Source of the DNA: Christensenellaceae bacterium
Lineage (GTDB): Bacteria > Bacillota > Clostridia > Christensenellales > Aristaeellaceae
Assembly: GCA_012518615.1 (NCBI GenBank)
Contig: JAAYRU010000058.1
Span: 1 to 40,834 of the forward strand
Direction of reading: 5' to 3'
DNA: 40,834 nucleotides
Shown: positions 25,571 through 33,337 of the stretch, piece after piece
Numbering within the stretch: the stretch's first letter is position 1
Layout of the letters: the number at the start of each line of letters is the position of its first letter
Made by a program: the position numbers and the translations under genes
Notes under the pieces: model-generated
The model's input: only the letters and a program-made list of their open reading frames with translations
What the model was told of the DNA's origin: nothing
The model's database searches: none

Positions 25571-25601
25571 TTAGGGTAGCCTAACACGCTTTTCTTGTCA
25601 A
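25571..25601 (-). promoter_or_regulatory. Regulator promoter overlapped by a DtxR/IdeR-like box
   Basis: On the minus strand TTGACA (25596-25601) and TACCCT (25573-25578) are 17 bases apart. The box TTAGGGTAGCCTAACAC (25571-25587) overlies the -10 and half the spacer. The leader to 25460 contains an inverted repeat CTTAGCT/AGCTAAG (25502-25525). The rest of the 321-base gap 25461-25781 holds a TATAAT at 25743-25748 that may serve the gene at 25782; nothing else was seen. Confidence 0.62.
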
Positions 25602-25781
25602 TATAGCTCAAAGAAAAAAGTGTAATTATTGAATGCTTTATATTTTCCAAAGGGGTTCACGCTTCCAATTACTAGTGTAATAAATGGCAAAACCTAGAAT
25701 AATCGGGCATTTTTTAGCCTATGTTAAAATTGTTTTTTATGTTATAATGCGCCTATCAGTAGCTAATAGGGGGAAAGCGTA

Positions 25782-26024
25782 ATGAAATTGGTTGTATGCG
25801 TGGGTAGCTCCTGTCATCTTAAAGGCTCAAGGCAGGTAGTGGAAAGGCTAAGGGAGCTTATAGAAAAAAACAAGCTTGAAGACAGCATAGAGTTTTCAGG
25901 CATATTTTGTTTAAACCACTGTGAAGAAGAAGGCATAAGCGTAAAGCTTGATGACAAATATTTCTCGCTATCGCCTAAAGATGTTGACTCCTTTTTCCAA
26001 AACGAAATAATGCCTGGTAAATAA
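25782..26024 (+). CDS. Thioredoxin-like [2Fe-2S] ferredoxin (NuoE C-domain type)
   Basis: An 80-residue protein with four cysteines, C6, C11, C43 and C47, in CVGSSC and FCLNHC. This is the ligand pattern of thioredoxin-fold [2Fe-2S] ferredoxins and of the C-terminal half of NuoE/HydC subunits. ATG 25782 follows GGGGGAAAG. The hydrogenase gene starts 49 bases later on the same strand. It is the natural candidate for passing electrons to or from that enzyme, but a direct partnership is inferred from adjacency. Confidence 0.85.
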   Translation: MKLVVCVGSSCHLKGSRQVVERLRELIEKNKLEDSIEFSGIFCLNHCEEEGISVKLDDKYFSLSPKDVDSFFQNEIMPGK

Positions 26025-26073
26025 GGCATCAATTAAGCTTGCGATTTTTAATATAAGCTATCAGGAGAATAAT

Positions 26074-27501
26074 ATGCGTATATTTGATACAAAAACACAA
26101 TACCTACAGTATAGGGCAATGATGGAAGTTTCAAAGGCGGCATGGAAGGGTACCCTGCAGGAAGAGGTTCTGGATATCCCCCGTCGCATAGTTCCCGGAA
26201 ACGTGCCCACAATGCGCTGCTGCGTATACAAGGAAAGGGCTGTACTGGCTGAAAGGGTTAAACTCGCCATGGGTGGGGATAAGAGCAACCCAAATGTAAT
26301 AGAGGTTATAAAAATAGCCTGCGATGAATGCCCTATCAGCGGCTATGAAGTTACCGACTCCTGCCGCGGCTGCCTTGCGCACAGGTGCATGGAAGTGTGC
26401 AAGAAGGATGCCATTACCTTGGACTCTAAGCAAAGGGCGCATATAGACAAGACAAAATGTATAGACTGCGGTCTATGCGCAAAGGTATGCCCCTATAGCG
26501 CCATACGAAACCATACCCGTCCCTGCGAAAACGCCTGTAGTGTTATAAAAGCCATAGGCATGGATGAAGATATGGCTGCGGATATTGATAATGACAAATG
26601 TATAGCCTGCGGCGCTTGCATGTACCAATGCCCATTTGGAGCTATAATGAGCAAGTCCTTCCTGCTTGATGCGATAGATATAATTAAGGGCAGCGAGAAC
26701 AACTCCAAGTATAGGGTATATGCTATAGTTGCGCCTGCAATAGCAAGCCAGTTTAAGTACGCGAAACTTGGGCAGGTTATTAGCGGCATAAAGGCGCTTG
26801 GCTTCCATACAGTGGTAGAGGCTGCCCTTGGCGCTGACATGGTAGCCGCAAGCGAAGCTAAGGAGCTTATAGAAAAAGGTATACTTACAAGCAGCTGCTG
26901 CCCCGCGTTTGTAGACTATGTGCATAAGAGCTTCCCAAAACTTGTAGATTATATATCCCACAACCTATCACCTATGGCTACAATAGCTAAATACATTAAA
27001 GAGAACGACCCCGGCGCTAAGACTATATTTATAGGCCCATGCAATGCCAAGAAGGCGGAGTTTCAAAAGCCCGAAGTAGCCCCCTATGTTGACTGTGTGG
27101 TTACATTTGTAGAGCTGCAAGCGCTGCTTGATAGTAAGGATTTGGATATAACCACCATGGAGGAGGATGTACTTGACAACGCCTCCTACTTTGGAAGGAT
27201 ATTCGCAAGAAGCGGCGGGCTATCCGATGCCATAGTACAGGGCGTTAAGGAAATTGGCGACCCCGATTTCGTAGCAAAACCCGTAACCTGCGATGGCATT
27301 GCGGAGTGTAGAAAAGCGCTGCTTATGCTTGCCCGAAATAAGCTTAACGGCAACTTTATAGAGGGCATGGCATGTGAGGGCGGCTGTGTAAACGGCGCAG
27401 GTATTCTAACGCGCGGAGATAAAAACAGGATAGATCTTGATAAACACAGCAAAACCTCCCAAGAGAAAACCATCACCGAATCCGTATCTCAACTGCCATA
27501 G
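26074..27501 (+). CDS. [FeFe]-hydrogenase, short group B-like form
   Basis: A 475-residue protein. The N-terminal region has cysteines at 83, 86, 97, 100, 105 and 109, then two classical [4Fe-4S] motifs at C129-C139 and C176-C186. The H-cluster domain follows. L1 is TSSCCPAF (C276 ligand, C275 proton-transfer cysteine), L2 is GPCNAKKAE (C323; usually MPCxxKKxE), and L3 is GMACEGGC (C434, C438). All cluster ligands are present, so it should make or use H2 or act as an H2 sensor. TSCCPAF and the domain order suit group B. HydE/F/G maturases are not in this window. Confidence 0.9.
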   Translation: MRIFDTKTQYLQYRAMMEVSKAAWKGTLQEEVLDIPRRIVPGNVPTMRCCVYKERAVLAERVKLAMGGDKSNPNVIEVIKIACDECPISGYEVTDSCRGCLAHRCMEVCKKDAITLDSKQRAHIDKTKCIDCGLCAKVCPYSAIRNHTRPCENACSVIKAIGMDEDMAADIDNDKCIACGACMYQCPFGAIMSKSFLLDAIDIIKGSENNSKYRVYAIVAPAIASQFKYAKLGQVISGIKALGFHTVVEAALGADMVAASEAKELIEKGILTSSCCPAFVDYVHKSFPKLVDYISHNLSPMATIAKYIKENDPGAKTIFIGPCNAKKAEFQKPEVAPYVDCVVTFVELQALLDSKDLDITTMEEDVLDNASYFGRIFARSGGLSDAIVQGVKEIGDPDFVAKPVTCDGIAECRKALLMLARNKLNGNFIEGMACEGGCVNGAGILTRGDKNRIDLDKHSKTSQEKTITESVSQLP

Positions 27502-27572
27502 CTTGGTTGCATTCGCAACATACTTGTGAATATTTTAGACTTATACTCTCCCTATAAGGAGGTATGCTTACT

Positions 27573-28541
27573 ATGAAGAAATTTATTACATTTATTACTA
27601 CTATTGCCATGCTCTTTACTATGGTATTTAGCGTAGCTGCAGAGGAAACGCCCGTAAGGCTTGGAGGGCTTAAGGGAGCAACTACTATGAGCCTTGTTAA
27701 ATTGTTGGACGACAACGAAAATGGCAAGGCATCTCAAAAATATGACTTTACTATGGCAGTAACCGCGGATGAACTGACACCCCTTTTTATTAAGGGTGAA
27801 ATGGATATAATAGCCGTGCCTACAAACCTTGCAAGCGTGCTATATAACAAGCTTGAAGGCAATGCCAATCTGCTTGCAATAAGCGCAACGGGCGTACTAT
27901 ATGTTGTAGAAAAAGGCGAAGAAAACATTAAATCGCTTAAAGACCTTAAGGGCAAAACCGTATACGCAACAGGCAAGGGCACAACCCCTGAAATGGCTAT
28001 GCGCTATCTATTGTCAAAAGAAGGTCTATCGCTTGATGAAGATATAGACATGGTATGGCTAAGCGAGCCCACGGAAGCCGTGGCGAAGCTAAACGGGCAG
28101 GAAAAGGGAATTGCCCTGTTGCCCCAGCCCTTTGTAACGGTAGCTCAAAAAAGCGTTGAAGGGCTTAATATAGCCATAAGCCTTGATGAAGAGTGGAAAA
28201 GGCTTGGCGATGGCAGTATGCTAACAACTGCCTGCGTTGTTGCGAGGAAAGACTTTGTACAGAATAATCCAGAAAAAGTGGAACTTTTCCTTAAAGACTT
28301 TGCAGGCAGCGTGGAGTTTGTAAACAGCGATACAGACAGCAGCTCTCAATTAATTGAAAAATATGACATTATAAAGGCTCCCATAGCTAAAATCGCCATA
28401 CCCTACTGCAATATAAGCGCAATCACAGGGAATGACATGAAAAACGCCGCATCAGGCTACCTTGAAGCGCTTTTTTCTCTCAAGCCTGAAAGCGTAGGGG
28501 GAGCGCTCCCCACGGATGATTTCTACTACGGTGCAGAATAA
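27573..28541 (+). CDS. SsuA/NMT1-type ABC substrate-binding protein, non-lipoprotein
   Basis: A 322-residue binding protein of the nitrate/sulfonate/thiamine-precursor (SsuA, NMT1-like) group. ATG 27573 is chosen because AAGGAGG lies ten bases upstream; the ATG at 27564 is too close. A signal peptide covers residues 1-22 (FSVAAEE), with no lipobox cysteine. Mature motifs include SLKDLKGKTVYATGKGTTPE near residue 115. It heads a three-gene importer. The substrate is not readable; the following pncB suggests a pyridine compound. A perfect palindrome at 28498-28511 lies at its 3' end. Confidence 0.85.
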   Translation: MKKFITFITTIAMLFTMVFSVAAEETPVRLGGLKGATTMSLVKLLDDNENGKASQKYDFTMAVTADELTPLFIKGEMDIIAVPTNLASVLYNKLEGNANLLAISATGVLYVVEKGEENIKSLKDLKGKTVYATGKGTTPEMAMRYLLSKEGLSLDEDIDMVWLSEPTEAVAKLNGQEKGIALLPQPFVTVAQKSVEGLNIAISLDEEWKRLGDGSMLTTACVVARKDFVQNNPEKVELFLKDFAGSVEFVNSDTDSSSQLIEKYDIIKAPIAKIAIPYCNISAITGNDMKNAASGYLEALFSLKPESVGGALPTDDFYYGAE

Positions 28542-29274
28542 AACACGCAGTATAATAAGCTTCGCCGCAGCTGTCCTAGTATGGCAGCTTGCGGCGAGCA
28601 TTTTAAATGAACCGCTTCTTCTATCATCGCCTATCGATGTAATAAAGCGCATGGCGACCATATGGAAGGAGCCTTACTTTTTTCACAGCATATATGTATC
28701 CGCAAAGAATATATTTATAGGCTTTTTTACTGCGCTTTTTTTGGCTGTGCTCCTTGGCGCAATAAGCGCAAGATACCGCTTTTTTGAAACACTGCTTATG
28801 CCATATCTACTTAGCATGAAGGCTGTGCCCGTTGCGTCTTTTGTAATACTTGCGCTTCTTTGGTTTAAGGCGGAGAGGCTTTCCATATTTATATCCTTCC
28901 TAATAGTATTTCCGGTTATATATAAAAACACGGTAGAAGGCATACGCAGCGTTGACATTAAGCTGCTTCAAATGGCTAAGCTTTTTAATGTTCCCCTTAA
29001 AAGGAAGATAAGAATGCTGTACCTGCCTAAACTGCGCCCCTATATGGTGAGCGCCCTTTCAAGCTCCATAGGTATGGCATGGAAGGCGGGCATAGCGGCA
29101 GAGCTTATAGCAAGGCCGGATTTTACCATAGGGCAAAGGTTGTATGATTCCAAGGTATATTTAAGCACGGCGGATTTATTCTGCTACACGCTTATAATAA
29201 TATTACTAGGCTACCTTTCGGAAAAAATAATACTCGCCATAACGCAGCGTTTAACTGAGGGCAAATACATATGA
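28516..29274 (+). CDS. SsuC-type ABC importer permease
   Basis: A 252-residue permease with about six transmembrane segments and the BPD_transp_1 cytoplasmic loop (MAWKAGIAAELIA near residues 190-202, in place of the EAA consensus). ATG 28516 overlaps the binding-protein gene by 26 bases and overlaps the ATPase by four (ATGA). A GGGGGAG that could serve as its ribosome site lies within the palindrome at 28498-28511, so initiation may depend on translation of the upstream gene. Confidence 0.87.
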   Translation: MISTTVQNKTRSIISFAAAVLVWQLAASILNEPLLLSSPIDVIKRMATIWKEPYFFHSIYVSAKNIFIGFFTALFLAVLLGAISARYRFFETLLMPYLLSMKAVPVASFVILALLWFKAERLSIFISFLIVFPVIYKNTVEGIRSVDIKLLQMAKLFNVPLKRKIRMLYLPKLRPYMVSALSSSIGMAWKAGIAAELIARPDFTIGQRLYDSKVYLSTADLFCYTLIIILLGYLSEKIILAITQRLTEGKYI

Positions 29275-29846
29275 AGCTTATAAATATAGAAAAGAGCTTT
29301 GGCGGCAGAAAAACAATAGATAATTTTAGCCTTGAAATAAAAAAGGGCGATATTATATGCCTAACAGGCGCCTCTGGCATAGGCAAGACTACGCTGCTTA
29401 ATATAATAATGGGCTTTGTAAAGCCCGATAGCGGAGAAATGATAGATATACCCGAAAAAATATCCTGCGTATTTCAGGAGGATAGGCTTATATACGGATT
29501 ATCCGCTATGGACAATATACGCTTTGTTACGGGAAACAATATTAGCGAAGAAGAAATGATAAGCTATTTTAACATGCTTAACTTAACTAAAAAACAGGCT
29601 TACCAAAAAGCTGAAAAGCTTTCAGGCGGAGAAAAAAGGCGTGTAGCGCTTCTGCGCGCGCTTTTATACCCTTCAGAACTATTGCTGCTTGATGAAGCCT
29701 TTAAAGGGCTAGACGATGATAATAAAAAAGCCGCAATAGATTTAACGCTTAAAAAAGCGCATACAATAATTGCCGTAACCCACGAGAAGGACGAGATAGC
29801 CTTGCTGTCTGGCAGAGAGCTTAGCCTTGAAAGTACAATCAAATAA
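29271..29846 (+). CDS. SsuB-type ABC importer ATPase (short)
   Basis: A 191-residue ATPase, shorter than the usual 230-260 residues. It has complete Walker A (GASGIGKTT, near 33-41), signature LSGGEKRR, Walker B (LLLLDEAFKGLD) and H-loop (AVTHEKDE). The missing part is the C-terminal region. It overlaps the permease as ATGA and is followed 28 bases later by pncB, all consistent with one transcript. Confidence 0.88.
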   Translation: MKLINIEKSFGGRKTIDNFSLEIKKGDIICLTGASGIGKTTLLNIIMGFVKPDSGEMIDIPEKISCVFQEDRLIYGLSAMDNIRFVTGNNISEEEMISYFNMLNLTKKQAYQKAEKLSGGEKRRVALLRALLYPSELLLLDEAFKGLDDDNKKAAIDLTLKKAHTIIAVTHEKDEIALLSGRELSLESTIK

Positions 29847-29874
29847 GGCTACAATAGTATAAGGAGGCGATGAA

Positions 29875-31302
29875 ATGCGTAACCTTAGTATGCTAACAGA
29901 CTTATATGAACTAACCATGATGAGCGGCTATCTGAATGAAAACATGGAAAATCGCATAGCCGTGTTCGATATGTTCATAAGGGGTGAGAAGGGCAAGCAG
30001 AGCTATGCGCTTATGGCGGGCGTAGAGCAGCTTATAGACTATATAGAAAATTTACACTTTTCAAGTGATGATATAGCCTACCTTAAATCCCTAAATATTT
30101 TTAACGATACATTCTTAAAGCGGCTTGAAACATTTAGCTTTACAGGGGATATAGACATAGTGCCTGAGGGCAGTATAGTATATCCAAATGTACCGCTAGT
30201 TAAAGTACAAGCGCCGCTTTTTGAAACCCAGCTTATAGAAACCGCGCTGCTTAACATTATAGGGCACCAGATGTTAATAGCCACCAAGGCGCACAGGATA
30301 TGTTTGCAAGCTAGGGGCGATGCTGTTATGGAATTTGGTGTTCGCCGCGCGCAGGGTCCGGATGCGGGCATATACGGCGGTAGGGCTGCTGTAATAGCGG
30401 GTTGCTCCTCAACCTCTAATGTGCTATGCGGGCAGATGTTTGACATTGCCGTTAGCGGCACACACGCGCACAGCTGGGTTATGTCCTTCCCTGATGAATT
30501 AAGCGCATTTAGGGCATATGCTAAAACATTCCCCGATAACTGCCTGCTGCTTGTAGATACTTACGATACTTTAAAATCCGGCGTTCCAAACGCTATAACA
30601 GTATTTAAGGAGCTTAGAGAAAAGGGTCATGAGCCAAAGGGCATAAGGCTGGATTCTGGCGACCTTGCGTATTTAAGCATAGAAGCAAGGAAAATGCTTG
30701 ATAATGCCGGCTTTGAAAATACTCTTATATGCGCAAGCAATGACCTTGATGAATATTTAATTAGGGAGCTTAAGGCGCAGGGCGCTAAGATAGACCTTTG
30801 GGGCGTAGGCACTAAGCTTATAAACGGGGCGGATATATTTTCCCTTGGCGGAGTGTATAAGATGAGCGCTATGGAAGACGAAAACGGCGTATTGCAGCCT
30901 AAGATGAAGATATCGGATAACCCCGAAAAAATAACACTTCCGGGAGAAAAAGAAGTATACAGGCTGTACGATGAAAAGGGCATGGCTATTGCGGATTACA
31001 TATGCCTTGCTGGAGAAAGCATAGAAAAACCCCTTACCATATTTGACCCTGATGAAACATGGAAGCGTATGACGCTTGAAAACTTCAGTTACAAAAAACT
31101 TAGCGTGCCACTTTATAGAAAGGGCAAGCTCGTATACAATAAGCCAACGCTCAACGAAATAACAGAGTACAGAAAGGCGGAAGAAAAAACCTTCTGGTCG
31201 CAGTACTTTAGATTACACAACCCCGAACGCTATAAAATAGACCTATCCCGTCCACTTTGGACGCTTAAAAACGATATTATTAACGAGCATAAGGCGCAAT
31301 AA
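29875..31302 (+). CDS. pncB: Nicotinate phosphoribosyltransferase
   Basis: A 475-residue type II phosphoribosyltransferase that joins nicotinate to PRPP (with ATP) to give nicotinate mononucleotide for NAD salvage. Family features are the N-terminal LTDLYELTMMSGY, EFGVRRAQGPDAG near residues 154-166, SGTHAHSW near 195, and RLDSGDLAYLS near 258. AAGGAGG precedes the ATG, 28 bases after the importer ATPase. Its place at the end of the importer operon suggests the importer carries nicotinate, nicotinamide or a precursor. A strong terminator follows. Confidence 0.95.
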   Translation: MRNLSMLTDLYELTMMSGYLNENMENRIAVFDMFIRGEKGKQSYALMAGVEQLIDYIENLHFSSDDIAYLKSLNIFNDTFLKRLETFSFTGDIDIVPEGSIVYPNVPLVKVQAPLFETQLIETALLNIIGHQMLIATKAHRICLQARGDAVMEFGVRRAQGPDAGIYGGRAAVIAGCSSTSNVLCGQMFDIAVSGTHAHSWVMSFPDELSAFRAYAKTFPDNCLLLVDTYDTLKSGVPNAITVFKELREKGHEPKGIRLDSGDLAYLSIEARKMLDNAGFENTLICASNDLDEYLIRELKAQGAKIDLWGVGTKLINGADIFSLGGVYKMSAMEDENGVLQPKMKISDNPEKITLPGEKEVYRLYDEKGMAIADYICLAGESIEKPLTIFDPDETWKRMTLENFSYKKLSVPLYRKGKLVYNKPTLNEITEYRKAEEKTFWSQYFRLHNPERYKIDLSRPLWTLKNDIINEHKAQ

Positions 31303-31315
31303 CTCACTATAAATA

Positions 31316-31357
31316 AAAGCGCAGGGACTAATAATCAAACCCCTGCGCTTTATTATT
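31316..31357 (+). terminator. Strong terminator after pncB
   Basis: AAAGCGCAGGG (31316-31326) pairs perfectly with CCCTGCGCTTT (31341-31351), followed by a T-rich stretch ending in six Ts. It also lies at the 3' end of the convergent GNAT gene. Confidence 0.9.
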
Positions 31358-31384
31358 TTTTAGCTTAACAGCTTATATGCTATA

Positions 31385-31666
31385 CTACCTGCCGCTATAC
31401 TTTACATCGCTCCACCCTTCATTTTTTTCAAACTGGTCTTTTATAAAAGGGCATATGGGGCGTATTTTTTTGCCCTTTTGTCTAGCAGCGTCAACAAGCG
31501 TTACCAACATTTGTTTTGCTATGCCCTTGCCCTTATATTCGGGCTCTACAAATGTATGGTTTGCAGCCCATATGTCATTAAACTCATTATACTTGCTCTC
31601 GCCTATAAGATTTTCGCCATCATACGCGGCTACACGCTTATTGTTTTCTTCGTAAACTATGTTCAT
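31385..31666 (-). CDS. Small GNAT-family N-acetyltransferase (YjdJ/COG2388 type)
   Basis: A 93-residue single-domain acetyltransferase. The acetyl-CoA loop is PEYKGKGIAKQML (near 42-54), followed by the CPFIKDQFEK motif (near 72-81) typical of this short subfamily. ATG 31666 overlaps the glpK stop as ATGA, so it is translated with glpK. The acceptor substrate is unknown; a link with glycerol metabolism is suggested only by the coupling. Confidence 0.88.
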   Translation of the reverse strand: MNIVYEENNKRVAAYDGENLIGESKYNEFNDIWAANHTFVEPEYKGKGIAKQMLVTLVDAARQKGKKIRPICPFIKDQFEKNEGWSDVKYSGR

Positions 31667-33162
31667 TCTCTATCCTCCGCCCAGTAGAGCGCAGCCCTCA
31701 CCGCCCTTTGCCAGGCCTTAAGCGCAAGGTGCCTGTCCTCTTCTTTCATCTTAGGGTTAAACTCATCCTGCGCTTCCCATACAGAGGCAATTTCATCAAG
31801 CGATTTATACATGCCAACAGCAAGCCCTGCAAGTAGCGCCGCTCCAAGGGCAGTGGTTTCAAGCACTTCAGGGCGTATAATCTTTACATTCATAATATCG
31901 CTCTGGAATTGCATCAAAAAGCGGTTTGCGCTTGCGCCGCCATCTACCTTTAGGGATTCGGGAAGGGAGCCTAAATCCGCAACCATAGCATCGAGCAGGT
32001 CCTTACTCTGGTAGGCTATGCTCTCAAGCGCTGCTCTAACTATCTGCGCGCTGTTTGTACCCCTTGTCATGCCTACTATTGTGCCCCTTGCGTACATGTT
32101 CCAATGCGGCGCTCCAAGACCTGTAAACGCAGGCACAAGATAGGCTCCGCCGCTATCGGGTACAGATAACGCGGCTTCCTCGCTCTCTGGTGCGGAAGAT
32201 ATAAGCTTTAATTCATCCCTAAGCCACTGCATGGTAGCGCCGCCCATGAATATACTGCCTTCAAAGGCATATGTGGGCTTGCCGTTTAGCCGCCATGCGG
32301 TAGTAGTTACCAGCCTGTTTTCGGATTTTTTAAACTCCTCCCCTATGTTCATAAGCATGAAACAGCCTGTGCCATAGGTGTTTTTCGCCATGCCAGTCTT
32401 AAAGCAGGCTTGCCCAAAGAGCGCGGACTGCTGGTCGCCAACAAGCGCGCCTACAGGTATTGGTACGCCAAGTATTTCATCATCTAAAAAGCCCATTATC
32501 CTTGCCGTATCCACTACCTGCGGCAGTATAGCGCGCGGAATATTGAATATGTTTAGCAATTCATCGTCCCAGCTTTGGGTGTGCAGATTATACAGCATGG
32601 TGCGGGAAGCGTTTGTAGCGTCGGTTACATGGGGGTGTCCCTTAACTAGGTTCCATGCAAGGAAACTGTCTACGGTACCAAAGCACAGCTCCCCATTTTC
32701 CGCCCTCTCGTGCAAGTTTAACTTATCAAGTATCCACTGTATTTTAGTTGCGGAAAAATAGGCGTCCGGTATAAGCCCCGTTTTGTCGGTTATTATGTCC
32801 GACTTGCCTTCAGCCACTATTTTTTCTACAAGGGGCGCTGTGCGTCTGCACTGCCATACTATTGCATTGTACAAGCATTTACCGCTTTTCCTATCCCATA
32901 CAAGAGTAGTTTCCCTCTGGTTTGTAATGCCAATAGAGGCTATCTCGGCGGGGTTAATTTTTGCTTTTCTAACTGCGCTTCTTAGAGATTCCACCTGTGA
33001 GAACAGTATATCGTCAGGGTCATGCTCTACCCAGCCGGGCTTTGGATAGTGCTGCTTAAATTCCATAGACGCAGATGCCATAAGCTTGCCCTCGGGGGTA
33101 AATATTACAGCCCTTGATGAGGTTGTGCCTTGGTCCAGTGCCACAAGATATCTCTTATTCAT
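31663..33162 (-). CDS. glpK: Glycerol kinase
   Basis: A 499-residue FGGY-family kinase that makes sn-glycerol 3-phosphate. It has the N-terminal DQGTTSSRA phosphate loop, the Asp in GDQQSALFGQ, and the C-terminal KVDGGASANRFLMQFQ signature. The loop before GDQQ reads MGFLDDEILGVPIPVGALVGDQQ; the HPr-phosphorylated His of most Bacillota enzymes (in a YHFYG-like segment) is absent. No glpF, glpD or glpP is adjacent. Its -10-like TATAAT (33187-33192) lies within the repeat at 33180-33337, and AAGGAGAG is the ribosome site. Confidence 0.96.
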   Translation of the reverse strand: MNKRYLVALDQGTTSSRAVIFTPEGKLMASASMEFKQHYPKPGWVEHDPDDILFSQVESLRSAVRKAKINPAEIASIGITNQRETTLVWDRKSGKCLYNAIVWQCRRTAPLVEKIVAEGKSDIITDKTGLIPDAYFSATKIQWILDKLNLHERAENGELCFGTVDSFLAWNLVKGHPHVTDATNASRTMLYNLHTQSWDDELLNIFNIPRAILPQVVDTARIMGFLDDEILGVPIPVGALVGDQQSALFGQACFKTGMAKNTYGTGCFMLMNIGEEFKKSENRLVTTTAWRLNGKPTYAFEGSIFMGGATMQWLRDELKLISSAPESEEAALSVPDSGGAYLVPAFTGLGAPHWNMYARGTIVGMTRGTNSAQIVRAALESIAYQSKDLLDAMVADLGSLPESLKVDGGASANRFLMQFQSDIMNVKIIRPEVLETTALGAALLAGLAVGMYKSLDEIASVWEAQDEFNPKMKEEDRHLALKAWQRAVRAALYWAEDRE

Positions 33163-33179
33163 TTTTTTCTCTCCTTACA

Positions 33180-33337
33180 ATACTATATTATATTTAATTC
33201 AGCGTTTCTTGTGCGTCTTTTCCGCTTTTGCATTGCATTACTAAGCCAGCATAGGATCCACTATGCTTCCTTCACGAAGCTTTACCAAGCCGAAAAAACC
33301 ACTGCAATAAAACCGCTGCCCTTAAAGCAAAATAGTA
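33180..33337 (-). repeat. Dispersed palindromic repeat, copy A
   Basis: This 158-bp intergenic sequence, read on the minus strand, aligns along its whole length with plus-strand 36075-36228, roughly three quarters identical by eye with a 5-6 base gap. Matching blocks include TTTTATTGCA, TATGCTG, AGTAA, CAAAAG, ACGCAC and AATATAGTAT. The ends are inverted repeats (TACTAT..TTGC inward from both sides). It starts at the base after the stop codon of the propeller gene and ends 18 bases before glpK. It also contains the hairpin AGCATAG/CTATGCT (33248-33267). Confidence 0.8.

Noticed and set aside
27506..27519. Hairpin GTTGC-ATTC-GCAAC after the hydrogenase as a terminator
   Set aside because: The stem is only five pairs and no T tract follows, so it does not clearly separate the hydrogenase from the importer genes.
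29847..29874. Riboswitch or separate promoter before pncB
   Set aside because: Only 28 bases separate it from the importer ATPase, and they contain just the ribosome site.
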